A program made the position numbers and the translations under genes. Positions 1 through 7,746 of a stretch of DNA of 64,000 nucleotides are shown here, piece by piece. This stretch comes from Halomonas nitroreducens (lineage in GTDB: Bacteria > Pseudomonadota > Gammaproteobacteria > Pseudomonadales > Halomonadaceae), in NCBI RefSeq assembly GCF_003966155.1, contig NZ_RXNS01000010.1, positions 118,062 through 182,061 on the forward strand. Direction: 5' to 3'. The notes under the pieces are model-generated. The model did not search any database, was not told where the DNA came from, and worked only from the letters and a program-made list of their open reading frames with translations. Each line of letters opens with the position of its first letter. Position 1 is the first letter of the stretch.

Positions 1-166
1 GGCACCCCATTACCCTAGCCTGCCCGCGCACCACGGGCGGCAAGGGGCCATCGGCGATGGCCCCCCCCCCCCCGGGCTTCCTCTCGGCCAGGACAACGGG
101 CCGCTGATAAACGCTGGCGGTGAAAGCCAGGGCCAGCGCATCGCCGGCGCCTCGGGGCGATGGGGA

Positions 167-832
167 TCAGCGGGATCGCGGTCGAGACTGGCGGGCCGTC
201 ACGGTGAACGTCATCCCGGGCTCCCATAGCCGCTCGCGCGGGCCAATCCACGCATAGGCCAGCAGGCAGGGGGCCAACTGGCCCGTGGTGATGCGATGCT
301 CGTCGCCGGGACGATTCAGCACCAGCGAGCCCGGGGCGTAAACGGCATTGTCGTTCTCCGACCAGGCACCCGCGATGGAGATATAGCTCTCCTCGATGCC
401 CGCATGGCTGTGCTGCGGATAGGTCGTATTGGGCGCAAACAGCAGGATGAGATCGCTCGCCTGGACGGGACCGCGGGGTCCCAGGATCTCGGCATAGGCG
501 TATTTATTCCCGAGCGTCCGGGAAATCTTCGAATACCCCAGCTCCCAGGTCAGCAGCGGCGCCACGCGCTCCAGGGAACGCCCCATGCTATCCAGCGATC
601 CCCTTCTTGCCAGGTCCAGGGCCCTGCCGAGGTGCGCGACGACGGGCAAGCGGGCAGGCTTTCTCGCCTCGACGGGCGAGTTGGCCTCGATGATCGCGGA
701 CAAGGCTTCCCGGACACGGCGTCGGTGGGAGCGAATCACCTTGCTGCCCCCTGCCGAACCGTGGCGGTAGAGGGCATCATACTCCCGAAGCAGGTACAGC
801 CAATCGGGAGCGTCGTGAAGCGGTACCGACAT
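167..832 (-). CDS. dddL: DMSP lyase-family cupin (DddL-like)
   Basis: A 221-residue protein that matches the cupin dimethylsulfoniopropionate (DMSP) lyase family, which cleaves DMSP to dimethyl sulfide and acrylate in the cytoplasm. Seen: a helical N-terminal part, then KYAYAEILGPRGPV, then the metal-binding cupin motif YPQHSHAGIEESY (two His and a Glu) near residue 138 and the second motif PGDEHRITTG near 175. The C-terminal LLAYAWIG is also typical. No signal peptide. The start is the first Met of the open frame; no strong ribosome site is visible. It stands alone on the minus strand, outside the first tRNA-derived repeat. Family assignment is fairly sure; DMSP as the true substrate is inferred. 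Confidence 0.72.
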   Translation of the reverse strand: MSVPLHDAPDWLYLLREYDALYRHGSAGGSKVIRSHRRRVREALSAIIEANSPVEARKPARLPVVAHLGRALDLARRGSLDSMGRSLERVAPLLTWELGYSKISRTLGNKYAYAEILGPRGPVQASDLILLFAPNTTYPQHSHAGIEESYISIAGAWSENDNAVYAPGSLVLNRPGDEHRITTGQLAPCLLAYAWIGPRERLWEPGMTFTVTARQSRPRSR

Positions 833-1149
833 TGCCTAGCCCCATCGCTGCGGTTGAACGTGATCCCGAAGGGGAGCCTTCCGAGAGCGGCAGCCTTGCC
901 GCAACGCCCGCTCCCTCCCGAGCCCCCACGAGCTTCGGGGACCCACCTCCCAACCCCGGCGGAGGCGAGCACGCCACCAACGTCGCGCAGCGATGTCAGG
1001 AATTCAAGCACTCACTCATTCGAGCCCGCTTGCCTATGGACGGTGCAAGAGCGGCCAGCGAATCGGCTCTGGTGTCTCGGGGAGCGACAGTGTGAACAGC
1101 AAAGGCAATGAGTCGCTCGGGGAGGAATTCGAGAGGAAGCAGTAGATCT
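833..1149. other. Intergenic stretch before the first tRNA-derived repeat
   Basis: No gene is supported here. It holds the upstream region of the DMSP lyase-like gene (minus strand) and ends at the tRNA-derived repeat. No clear hairpin or promoter was recognised. Confidence 0.4.
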
Positions 1150-1194
1150 GGTGGGCCCAGCAGGACTTGAACCGGAAACCAAAGGATTATGAGT
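1150..1194 (-). repeat. Diverged tRNA-Ile(CAU) 3' fragment, old attachment site
   Basis: Read on the minus strand this is the anticodon arm (CAT anticodon), variable loop, T arm and CCA end of a tRNA like E. coli ileX, but the D arm and 5' acceptor strand are missing. It matches the perfect 45-bp repeats at 13743 and 59861 at 40 of 45 positions, and also shares the next GCAA with the 13743 copy. The changes fall in the T stem, so it is not under tRNA selection. I infer the outer (oldest) attachment site of a tandem island array. Confidence 0.7.
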
Positions 1195-1556
1195 GCAACC
1201 AAGTAGCCTTGGGGAACGCGCCCGCAATGCGATTAAACTTAAAAATCAATCAGATGAAGCGTTCCACCATTTACACCCACCACGCCGTTTACTCGCAATA
1301 AGCAACCAAACCGCAACCAAGCTGCCCAATCGCTTCAGTCTCCTGGCCATATCGACCGCTCTGAACGATGCATGAGCGCTCATTTCGGAACGGGCAAAGC
1401 GCCCCAGGGTGTGTCTACTGTTGCTGGGCAAGATCAATCTGGCACGCCATGCGATTCTGCAGATAGTTCGCTTCCCCCTTGGCATTGCGCGTGCGGAAGA
1501 AGGCCGTGAACTGGCCCGGAATTCCCGAAGTTTCCAAATCTTGAGAGGATGGAGTC
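1195..1556. other. Island left-end remnant with CAACCA repeats and IS debris
   Basis: No gene. Around 1262-1325 the sequence resembles the stretch to the right of the 13743 repeat: TTCCAC, then CACCAC, then CTCGCAAT followed by AGCAACCA and GCAACCA copies. Two islands with related left ends would explain this. The last 50 bases are the leader of the IS3-type orfA that follows (a GAGAGGATGGAG ribosome site). Confidence 0.45.
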
Positions 1557-1866
1557 ATGAACACAACAAACCGGTGTTTCCCTGAGGTACTTCAGCGGGC
1601 AGTCCGCATGGTCTTCGACCACGAGGCCGACTATCTCTCCCTGTGGGCGGCCATGGGCGCCATTGCCCCCAAGATCGGCTGTACGCTAGAAACTCAGCGG
1701 AGCTGAGCCCGGCAGGCCGAGCGTGATGCGGGTCGTCGTGGAGGCACCACGACGTCAGAACGTGAGCGGATCAAGGCGCTGGAGCGCGAGAACCGGGAGT
1801 TGAAACAGGCCAACGAGATCCTGAGCAAGGCGGCCGCGTATTTTGCCCAGGCGGAGCTCGACCGCG
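1557..1866 (+). pseudogene. IS3-family OrfA transposase relict
   Basis: The frame starts with ATG after a good GGATGGAG site and encodes an IS3-family OrfA: N-terminal helix-turn-helix ([10 protein letters not shown]) and the coiled coil [20 protein letters not shown] followed by [12 protein letters not shown]. An in-frame TGA at 1704-1706 stands where the family has SWVRQ, so a Trp-to-stop change is likely. OrfB, with the DDE domain, is absent: the similarity ends at about 1866 and group II intron sequence follows. A dead insertion sequence fragment. Confidence 0.8.
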
Positions 1867-1929
1867 CCAGAGGTCCGTGTCGATGCGTTCCAGGCGGACG
1901 GCTCGTGAAATCAGACCTCCTCGACATCA

Positions 1930-2349
1930 AGAAGTGGCGGGCGCCCGCCACGGAAAGGCCCCTCCAGAGTGGTATGGTCCACCACCAGTGTATTCCCCCA
2001 CAGCGGCAGGCAGCGCCCCGAGCCGCCAGTGTGGCGCAACAACGCCGCTGTAGGGTGAAGAGGACTCCATCCCATTGCTTATGCCTGTCGGATTTACGTC
2101 ATGGCATTCCGTGCAAGTATCGGGCTTCGATGATTGGCGCCATCTCACCCCGCCATACCGCCTCGTATCCGCGTCCTGTTCGTCAGGCCAGCGTTTTGCC
2201 TCGAGCTGCGTTGGCCCCCTCGCGGAAGACACCCTTGCCGTCGGCTAGCACTTCCCCTTGCCGGGCGGGCAGGGGACTTTCACCCCCAAGTCACCCCGAG
2301 CCCCCGGAACAGCGCCAGTCAGGCGCTGCGCGCCATGCCTGGCGCACAC
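1930..2349 (-). mobile_element. Group II intron 5' fragment (ribozyme domain I relict)
   Basis: Read on the minus strand from about 2349, the sequence starts GTGTGCGCCAGGCATGG and soon has GGGGGTGAAAGTCCCC, then GAAGTGCTAGCC and CGGCAAGGG, which is the usual opening of bacterial group II introns (GTGCG 5' end and domain I). No reverse-transcriptase frame follows: the element is cut off near 1930 next to the IS3 relict. The exact lower limit is uncertain. It cannot splice without domains V and VI, which I do not see. Confidence 0.55.
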
Positions 2350-2433
2350 CTTTAAAATTGGCCGGACAAGCGGCCAGAGATAGGTCGTTAGGGGGGCGGT
2401 CGATGACCCAAGCCCCATCCGGTAAGGCCTGAT

Positions 2434-3297
2434 TTAGTCCGCGGCCGCCACGTACCAGCTGTCAATCAAGTCACGGTTATCGTGGATCCAACCTCGCGCA
2501 CCCTCGGCGGGATCACCGACCTCCTCGATGCGGGCCATCAGGCTGCCCAGGCTGTCGTCGTCCATCTTCCAGGCGTTGAGCAGAGAGGTCAGCCAGGGGT
2601 CATCCGCATCCAAGTCGGGACGCGCCATCCAGTAAATGTCCTCGTTGTCACCATAGACACCCTGAGGGTCCTCGAGGTACTTGAGGTCGTACTCGGCGAA
2701 GGCCCAGTGAGGGCTCCAGAGGGTGACGACCAAAGGCTCACCACTCCGGTAGGCACTGTCCAGCGCCGCCATCATCGCCGGCCCGGAGCTGTTGATCTGA
2801 TTCATGGGCAGCTCATAGGCCTCGATCGCCTTCTCGGTCAGGCTGGCGATCGCCGAACCTGGATCAATGCCGAGGATCGCCGACCGTCCCTGATACTGGT
2901 ACCGATCGGCCTGCGCCGCGAGCTCGGGGATGCTGTCGATCTCGGCATAACTCGGCACCACGAGGCCAAGGCCGGTCCCCTCGTACCAGACGTCGTGCAC
3001 ATCGATGCTGTCGCGATGGGGCTCCAGGAAGGGTGCATCGGTGGTCGGCAGCCAGATCTCCAGCGACAGGTCGAAGTCGCCATTGGCGAGGCCACTATAG
3101 AGCACGCTCTTGCCGACATCGGACAATTCGACGTCATAGGCATGATCCTCCTCCAGGAGAATCTTCCACATGTTAGCCACGGCGATGTTCTCGGCCCAGT
3201 TGTTGGTGCCGATGACCAGTGACTTGTCGCTCGCCTGCGCCGCACCTCCCGAGGCCATCACCCCCAGTGCCAGCAGGGTCAAGGAAGTCTTCTTCAT
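2434..3297 (-). CDS. Glycine betaine/proline-type ABC substrate-binding protein (OpuAC family)
   Basis: A 287-residue periplasmic binding protein. The third of three consecutive ATGs is chosen because AGGAGG sits 6 bases ahead of it and a clean signal peptide follows (MKKTSLTLLALGVMASGGAAQA, cut before SDKSL). The body reads like the OpuAC/ProX family that binds quaternary ammonium compounds: VIGTNNWAENIAVANMW near the start, DLSLEIWLP and several Trp and Tyr residues that could form an aromatic cage. No permease or ATPase gene is nearby, so it is an orphan that must share a transporter encoded elsewhere. It lies downstream of the M24 gene on the same strand. Confidence 0.85.
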   Translation of the reverse strand: MKKTSLTLLALGVMASGGAAQASDKSLVIGTNNWAENIAVANMWKILLEEDHAYDVELSDVGKSVLYSGLANGDFDLSLEIWLPTTDAPFLEPHRDSIDVHDVWYEGTGLGLVVPSYAEIDSIPELAAQADRYQYQGRSAILGIDPGSAIASLTEKAIEAYELPMNQINSSGPAMMAALDSAYRSGEPLVVTLWSPHWAFAEYDLKYLEDPQGVYGDNEDIYWMARPDLDADDPWLTSLLNAWKMDDDSLGSLMARIEEVGDPAEGARGWIHDNRDLIDSWYVAAAD

Positions 3298-3446
3298 CAT
3301 CATCCTCCTGATGTGGTGGTCGGAATCATTCATAAAACACAGCCTACCATGGGATTTCGGCGATAATGTCGCCAATTTCTCATGCCCTTGATGAGAAAAA
3401 TGAATGAGCCTCTCTACGCCGGGCAGGGAGCCGGGGCACCTGGGTC

Positions 3447-4700
3447 CTACTCCAACAGACGTGCATCGAAGGGGTAGTCGGATAACAGCTCCACCTGGCC
3501 GTCTTCCCGAACGTAGAGCTGCTCTTCCAGCTTCACTCCTTCACCGCCCGCTTCATGGCCGATGAAGCTCTCAACACACAACGTCATGTTCGGCGAGATG
3601 ATCCCGTCGTAGCCCTTATCGTCGATATCCTCGCGGTGCACGATGTAGGGATATTCCCCGTTCATGCCCACCCCATGGGCCAGGGCAAAGTAACGACGCG
3701 CCTTGTACGCGGGCGGAATCTCCCAGGCTCGCTCGGCGTATTCCTTGAAACTCACGCCCGGTTTGAGGTTGGCCATGTTGGTCTGGATCTGGTCGTAGGC
3801 CATGCGATACAGGTCCTTCTGAGCCCGAGTCGGCTCCTCCCAACCGCACAGGAGGGTCCGCGAAAAGTCGGCATAGTAGCCGTATCGCCCCACCACGTCG
3901 GTGTCCAGGGCTACAAGCTCACCTGCCTGAATACGCCGGTCGGAACATTCCTGGAACCAGGGATTGGTCCTGGGCCCCGAGTTCATCAGCCGCGTCTCGA
4001 CGAAGTCCGCATCGGTGGCAATGATGTGCTGATGGAGCTTCGACCAGACCTCATTCTCGGTCACCCCGGGGCGAATGGCCGCCTCCAGCTGTCGCACGCC
4101 ATCTTCGACCGCGCGAAGCGAGGAGCGAATCATCTTGATCTCGTTGGGGACCTTGTAGGCCCGCGCCTGCTCGAGGGGCTCCTGGGCATCCAGGACCCGA
4201 TAGCCGCGCTCCGTCAGGGCAAAGGCTGCCTGGGGGGTGGCGCTCTCCAATGCCACCTTGCCGCCACCACCGCATTGCCGCCAGATCAGATCATCGATCT
4301 CGTCGGCCCAGGCCTTCGTCACCGCATGCGTATTACGCTCGTTGAAGTAGTACGAAATGGCCTTGGCCGGTCGAATCTCATCGATGGTCGGCAGGTGTGA
4401 AGCGAGGTGCTCACAACCAGAAAACTCGAACAGCACTACCGGCCCTTCCGCCGGCACGAAGGCATAGCGCGCCGGGTTTCGGGAGCTGTAGACCTGCATG
4501 TTGCGAGAGCCGGTGGCATAACGCACGTGAGCCGGATCGAACAGCACAGCGGCGGAGATGTCACGAGCCTTGAGTTGCTGTCGCACCCGCGCCAGGCGAT
4601 CACATAAAATTTGTGTGATCTCCGCCTGGGTCGGTTCGCAATCCTCGGGGCGATGGGTCGGGGCGAGGATGCCCAGAGCTTCCAGATCCATTTTCATCAT
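3447..4700 (-). CDS. M24 metallopeptidase-fold protein, DddP-like
   Basis: A 417-residue protein of the creatinase/prolidase (M24) fold, close to the DddP group of DMSP lyases: ETRLMNSGPRTNPWFQEC is nearly the DddP signature. Metal ligands are visible: DTD and a third Asp 12 residues after the first (DTDVVGRYGYYAD), His in AHGVGMN, Glu in CVESF and Glu in LEEQLY. As I recall the DddP structure, the catalytic Asp lies six residues after that His; here the position is Gly (HGVGMNGEYP). It may therefore not cleave DMSP. Start chosen at ATGATG behind GGAGA; an upstream Met overlaps the oxygenase stop. Translated together with the oxygenase gene. Confidence 0.78.
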   Translation of the reverse strand: MMKMDLEALGILAPTHRPEDCEPTQAEITQILCDRLARVRQQLKARDISAAVLFDPAHVRYATGSRNMQVYSSRNPARYAFVPAEGPVVLFEFSGCEHLASHLPTIDEIRPAKAISYYFNERNTHAVTKAWADEIDDLIWRQCGGGGKVALESATPQAAFALTERGYRVLDAQEPLEQARAYKVPNEIKMIRSSLRAVEDGVRQLEAAIRPGVTENEVWSKLHQHIIATDADFVETRLMNSGPRTNPWFQECSDRRIQAGELVALDTDVVGRYGYYADFSRTLLCGWEEPTRAQKDLYRMAYDQIQTNMANLKPGVSFKEYAERAWEIPPAYKARRYFALAHGVGMNGEYPYIVHREDIDDKGYDGIISPNMTLCVESFIGHEAGGEGVKLEEQLYVREDGQVELLSDYPFDARLLE

Positions 4701-4735
4701 CAATTCTCCGTGTCGGTCCATTGGCGGAGTGGGGC

Positions 4736-5626
4736 TCAATCGAGCAGGCCATCGGCACGCTCAGCCCGGTCTTGCTCGGCCTGGATATGCAACTCCGATA
4801 CCCGTCCATACAGCTGGCGAGTGCGTTCCAGGCGGCCGACCACTCCCGGCGACTGGGAGTAGGCAAAGATCGCCGTAAGCCGGGGCGTAGCTCCCTCGAC
4901 ACGTGTCACGCGATGTAAACTGAAGCGGCCCTTGAACAGTTGGAGATCGCCGGGCCGAAGGTTGAGACGACGAACGCGGTCGCGGTCCTCGTCACGGATC
5001 ACGGCCCCGACTCCGGCGTAGTTCTCGTCCTGGGGGGTGCGAATGTCCGGGCAGTACTCGAAGACCCCGCCCTCTTCCGGGGCCTGAGTCATCATGGTGA
5101 CGATGAATTCGTTGGTGTCGTAGTGCCAGGGTTGCTCAGTGCCCTCGGGCAGGACGTTCAGCACCAGCCCGGCGTAGGGATCGGCATACTCGTAGACCTG
5201 ATCTTCACCCAGACAGCGTGCCACCAGGGACTTCATCGCCGGCGAGACATACAGCCGCTGCATGATGCGGTCTGCTGTGATCATATCTCGGGTAACGAAG
5301 CCACTGGTGCGGGTCATGAACAGACGACGCGGATCGCCCTCGGGCAGCGCCGGATCATCGGCAGTGAAGTAGGCGTTGACCTCCCGAGTGTTGTAGAAAC
5401 TCTTGCTCGCCAGCTCCTGGCACTCCTCGCGCATCTGGGTCAGGCGATCTTCGCGCAGGAAACCGCGCAGGACCGCACAGCCTTCCCGGTCCAGGTCAGC
5501 CCGCGCCTCTTCGATCGCCGCCAGCAGTGTCGGATCATCGGGCCGGTCGAGCGGATAACGCTCGGTATCGACCAGGTTGGACAGGTCATGGCGCTCGGCG
5601 TCGGCCAGTTGCATGGCAGTCAACAT
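4736..5626 (-). CDS. Phytanoyl-CoA dioxygenase-type Fe(II)/2-oxoglutarate oxygenase
   Basis: A 296-residue non-heme iron oxygenase. The iron triad is seen as HYD in QPWHYDTNEF and the distal His in SLHRVTRV, with the Arg that should hold 2-oxoglutarate a little after. The WHYDTNEF context recalls the BesD/HalD amino-acid halogenase group, but the Asp ligand is kept, so hydroxylation rather than halogenation is expected. The start follows AGAGGAG by 9 bases; a longer open frame upstream runs through the LysR gene and is rejected. First gene of the minus-strand set with the M24 and binding protein genes. Substrate unknown, possibly a betaine or free amino acid. Confidence 0.75.
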   Translation of the reverse strand: MLTAMQLADAERHDLSNLVDTERYPLDRPDDPTLLAAIEEARADLDREGCAVLRGFLREDRLTQMREECQELASKSFYNTREVNAYFTADDPALPEGDPRRLFMTRTSGFVTRDMITADRIMQRLYVSPAMKSLVARCLGEDQVYEYADPYAGLVLNVLPEGTEQPWHYDTNEFIVTMMTQAPEEGGVFEYCPDIRTPQDENYAGVGAVIRDEDRDRVRRLNLRPGDLQLFKGRFSLHRVTRVEGATPRLTAIFAYSQSPGVVGRLERTRQLYGRVSELHIQAEQDRAERADGLLD

Positions 5627-5740
5627 AGGGGGGGGGCTCCTCTCTCGCACGGAACGAAGACGGCCAGCCGCCGCTGGTCTCATCTCGCGATGAGCGGCAT
5701 AGTGGAGAATCCCGAAGCATCGAGGAAACGATTCGTTCCG
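5627..5740. promoter_or_regulatory. Divergent promoter region, oxygenase gene / LysR gene
   Basis: A 114-bp gap between two divergent starts, the standard place for a LysR regulator to control itself and its target. It includes a run of nine G on the plus strand just before the oxygenase start (5628-5636). No convincing LysR box was fixed by eye. Confidence 0.45.
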
Positions 5741-6658
5741 ATGAATTCCATCGACAACTCCGATTGCCATAACCTGCCGATCCTCGACACCGAACTGCTC
5801 AGCGCCTTCGTGGCGGTGGTCGAGAACGGCGGTTTCACGGCGGCAGCGCGCCAGCTGCACAAGACGCAGTCGACGATCAGCCAGCGCATCCGCACCCTGG
5901 AGGAGCGGATCGGGGTGTCGCTGCTGCATCGCACCAGCCGGCAGCTTAGCCTGACCCCGGATGGCGAGACCTTCCTCGTCTACGCTCGTCGTCTGCTCCA
6001 GCTGCAACGGGAGGCCATCAGCTCGCTGGGACACGGCGACCGAGAGGGTGTGATTCGCTTCGGCTTGCCCGAAAACTACGCGGAGGCCTGGTTGCCGCGC
6101 TTGCTCGATCGTTTCGCCCAGCGACACCCGCGTGTCCGGCCGCATATCCACTGCCGGATGTCCAGCGAGCTTATCGAGGCCCTCGAAGGCGGTGAACTCG
6201 ACCTGGCGCTGACGGTGCGCCACGCCAACCACGGCAATGGTGAAGCCTTGGGGGCCGAGACACTGGTATGGGCCGCCCACCGCGACTTCCGCCAGGACCC
6301 GAAGGCGGCGCTACCCTTGGCACTGTTCCCCGATCACTGCCCCTACCGTCAACGCGCGCTGGACAGCCTGACCCGCCAGGGCCGCCGCTGGTCCCTGCAG
6401 TACACCAGCCAGAGCCCCACCGGACTGCGTATGGCCGTCAACCAACGCAATGCCGTGACCGTTGTCGATCGCCGCACCCTGCCTGCCGACTGGCGAATCC
6501 TGGATGAAACAGACGGCCTGCCCCCCCTGCCGCCGGCCCAGCTGGAACTGCACCGCTCTCCCAGTTGCCAGCACCCCGCCGGAGACGACCTGATCGACCT
6601 GCTACGCGACCTGCTCGCCGCCGAGCTGCAGCCGGCCGATGCCGGTCGTCACCTGTGA
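5741..6658 (+). CDS. LysR-family transcriptional regulator
   Basis: 305 residues. The N-terminal winged helix-turn-helix is clear: LLSAFVAVVENGGFTAAARQ then KTQSTISQRIRTLEERIGVSLLHR (residues about 15-75), followed by a LysR substrate-binding domain starting near GVIRFGLPENYAE. The start at ATG 5741 gives the normal length; GAGGA lies about 14 bases upstream, and an ATG at 5690 has no ribosome site. Divergent from the oxygenase-M24-binding protein genes and convergent with the next LysR gene (16 bp between stops). It probably controls the divergent set; the inducer is unknown. Confidence 0.85.
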   Translation: MNSIDNSDCHNLPILDTELLSAFVAVVENGGFTAAARQLHKTQSTISQRIRTLEERIGVSLLHRTSRQLSLTPDGETFLVYARRLLQLQREAISSLGHGDREGVIRFGLPENYAEAWLPRLLDRFAQRHPRVRPHIHCRMSSELIEALEGGELDLALTVRHANHGNGEALGAETLVWAAHRDFRQDPKAALPLALFPDHCPYRQRALDSLTRQGRRWSLQYTSQSPTGLRMAVNQRNAVTVVDRRTLPADWRILDETDGLPPLPPAQLELHRSPSCQHPAGDDLIDLLRDLLAAELQPADAGRHL

Positions 6659-6674
6659 TGCCTGCGAGCCAGTA

Positions 6675-7574
6675 CTAGGCGGGCGGATCGTCGATTTCCT
6701 GGCGCAGCCAGCGTCGAAACAGCCCCATGTTGGCAGACTCCTGGTGTCCGCTGCGGGTCACCAGCCAATAGGACTGGTGACCGGTCACCTCCACATCGAG
6801 CAACTGCACCAGATCACCGCGCATCAGCTCGCGGGCGATCATGTGCCGATCAGCGATCGTCACACCGACCCCGTTGATGGCCGCCTGAATGGCGAGCTCC
6901 AGTACATCGAATGCCATACCACCTGAGGTATCCACCCCCTGGAGACCCGCCGCCTGGAGCCAGTGCTCCCAGGTGTGAAAGCGATAGTCGTCGCGCAGGA
7001 CGTGCAGCAGGGTATGCCGGGTCAGGTCGACCTCGCGCCCCCGGCGCCCCTCCAAGAGGTGTGGGGCGCACACCGCCACATGGGTCTCCTGGATCAGCAG
7101 CTCGGCGTCGACTTCCGGCCACTCGCCAGCACCGAACCGGATGACCCCATCCAGCTCGTTGTTGTCCAGCAGGGCATCCTCGAAGCGCGTGGTGATGGAC
7201 AGTTCGAGGGACGGATGCAACGACTTCAGTCGACCCAGCCGCGGCACCAACCAGCGGCTGGCGAAGGTCGGCGGCACATTCAACTTCAGGCGTGACAACG
7301 TCTCCTGATCCCTCAGTCCTCCGACCGTCCAGGCGATCCTGTCGAAGGACTGACGCAAGACCGGCAGCAGGCGACTCCCGGCCGCCGTCAACTTCAGGTG
7401 CCCACCACTCCGATCGAACAGCACCACCCCCAACTGTTCTTCCAGCAACTTGACCTGGCGACTCACCGCACTCTGCGTCACGCAGAGCCGCGTCGCGGCC
7501 TGGGTGAAACTCTGGCATTGAGCGGCGGCCTCGAAGGCCTTGAGGGCATTGAGTGGTGGAAGCGAACGTTGCAT
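6675..7574 (-). CDS. LysR-family regulator, GcvA-like
   Basis: 299 residues. Starts MQRSLPPLNALKAFEAAAQ, the hallmark of GcvA-type LysR proteins, then the helix-turn-helix SFTQAATRLCVTQSAVSRQV and a substrate-binding domain from about residue 90. An upstream in-frame Met would add 30 residues without family support, so ATG 7574 is preferred; GGGG lies a few bases upstream. It is divergent from the aldehyde dehydrogenase to BCCT operon and is the obvious candidate regulator of it. Confidence 0.87.
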   Translation of the reverse strand: MQRSLPPLNALKAFEAAAQCQSFTQAATRLCVTQSAVSRQVKLLEEQLGVVLFDRSGGHLKLTAAGSRLLPVLRQSFDRIAWTVGGLRDQETLSRLKLNVPPTFASRWLVPRLGRLKSLHPSLELSITTRFEDALLDNNELDGVIRFGAGEWPEVDAELLIQETHVAVCAPHLLEGRRGREVDLTRHTLLHVLRDDYRFHTWEHWLQAAGLQGVDTSGGMAFDVLELAIQAAINGVGVTIADRHMIARELMRGDLVQLLDVEVTGHQSYWLVTRSGHQESANMGLFRRWLRQEIDDPPA

Positions 7575-7746
7575 GAGCACCCCTACAAAAACTCGTGACA
7601 AATGATAATAAACCCGGGCAGACACCCTGATCACAGAATGCGCCATGACTTTTAAGAATACCATAGCTGCATAATCATCGTTTGTTGCGCTTCCGGGCTC
7701 CCCCTAGGCTGAGCAGCACCGAATACGACCTAGGGAGAACGACACG
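7575..7746. promoter_or_regulatory. Divergent control region, GcvA-like gene / ALDH operon
   Basis: A 172-bp gap between divergent starts. The right end carries AGGGAGA, the ribosome site of the aldehyde dehydrogenase gene. The middle is more AT-rich (7605-7685) and is the likely place for both promoters and the LysR site; no box is claimed. Confidence 0.5.

Noticed and set aside
296..1111. 271-residue frame on the plus strand opposite the DMSP lyase-like gene
   Set aside because: Antisense shadow; no domain, and the opposite strand has a recognisable cupin.
4940..5740. 267-residue N-terminal extension of the LysR gene
   Set aside because: It is the antisense frame of the oxygenase gene; LysR proteins start with the helix-turn-helix, which begins after 5741.
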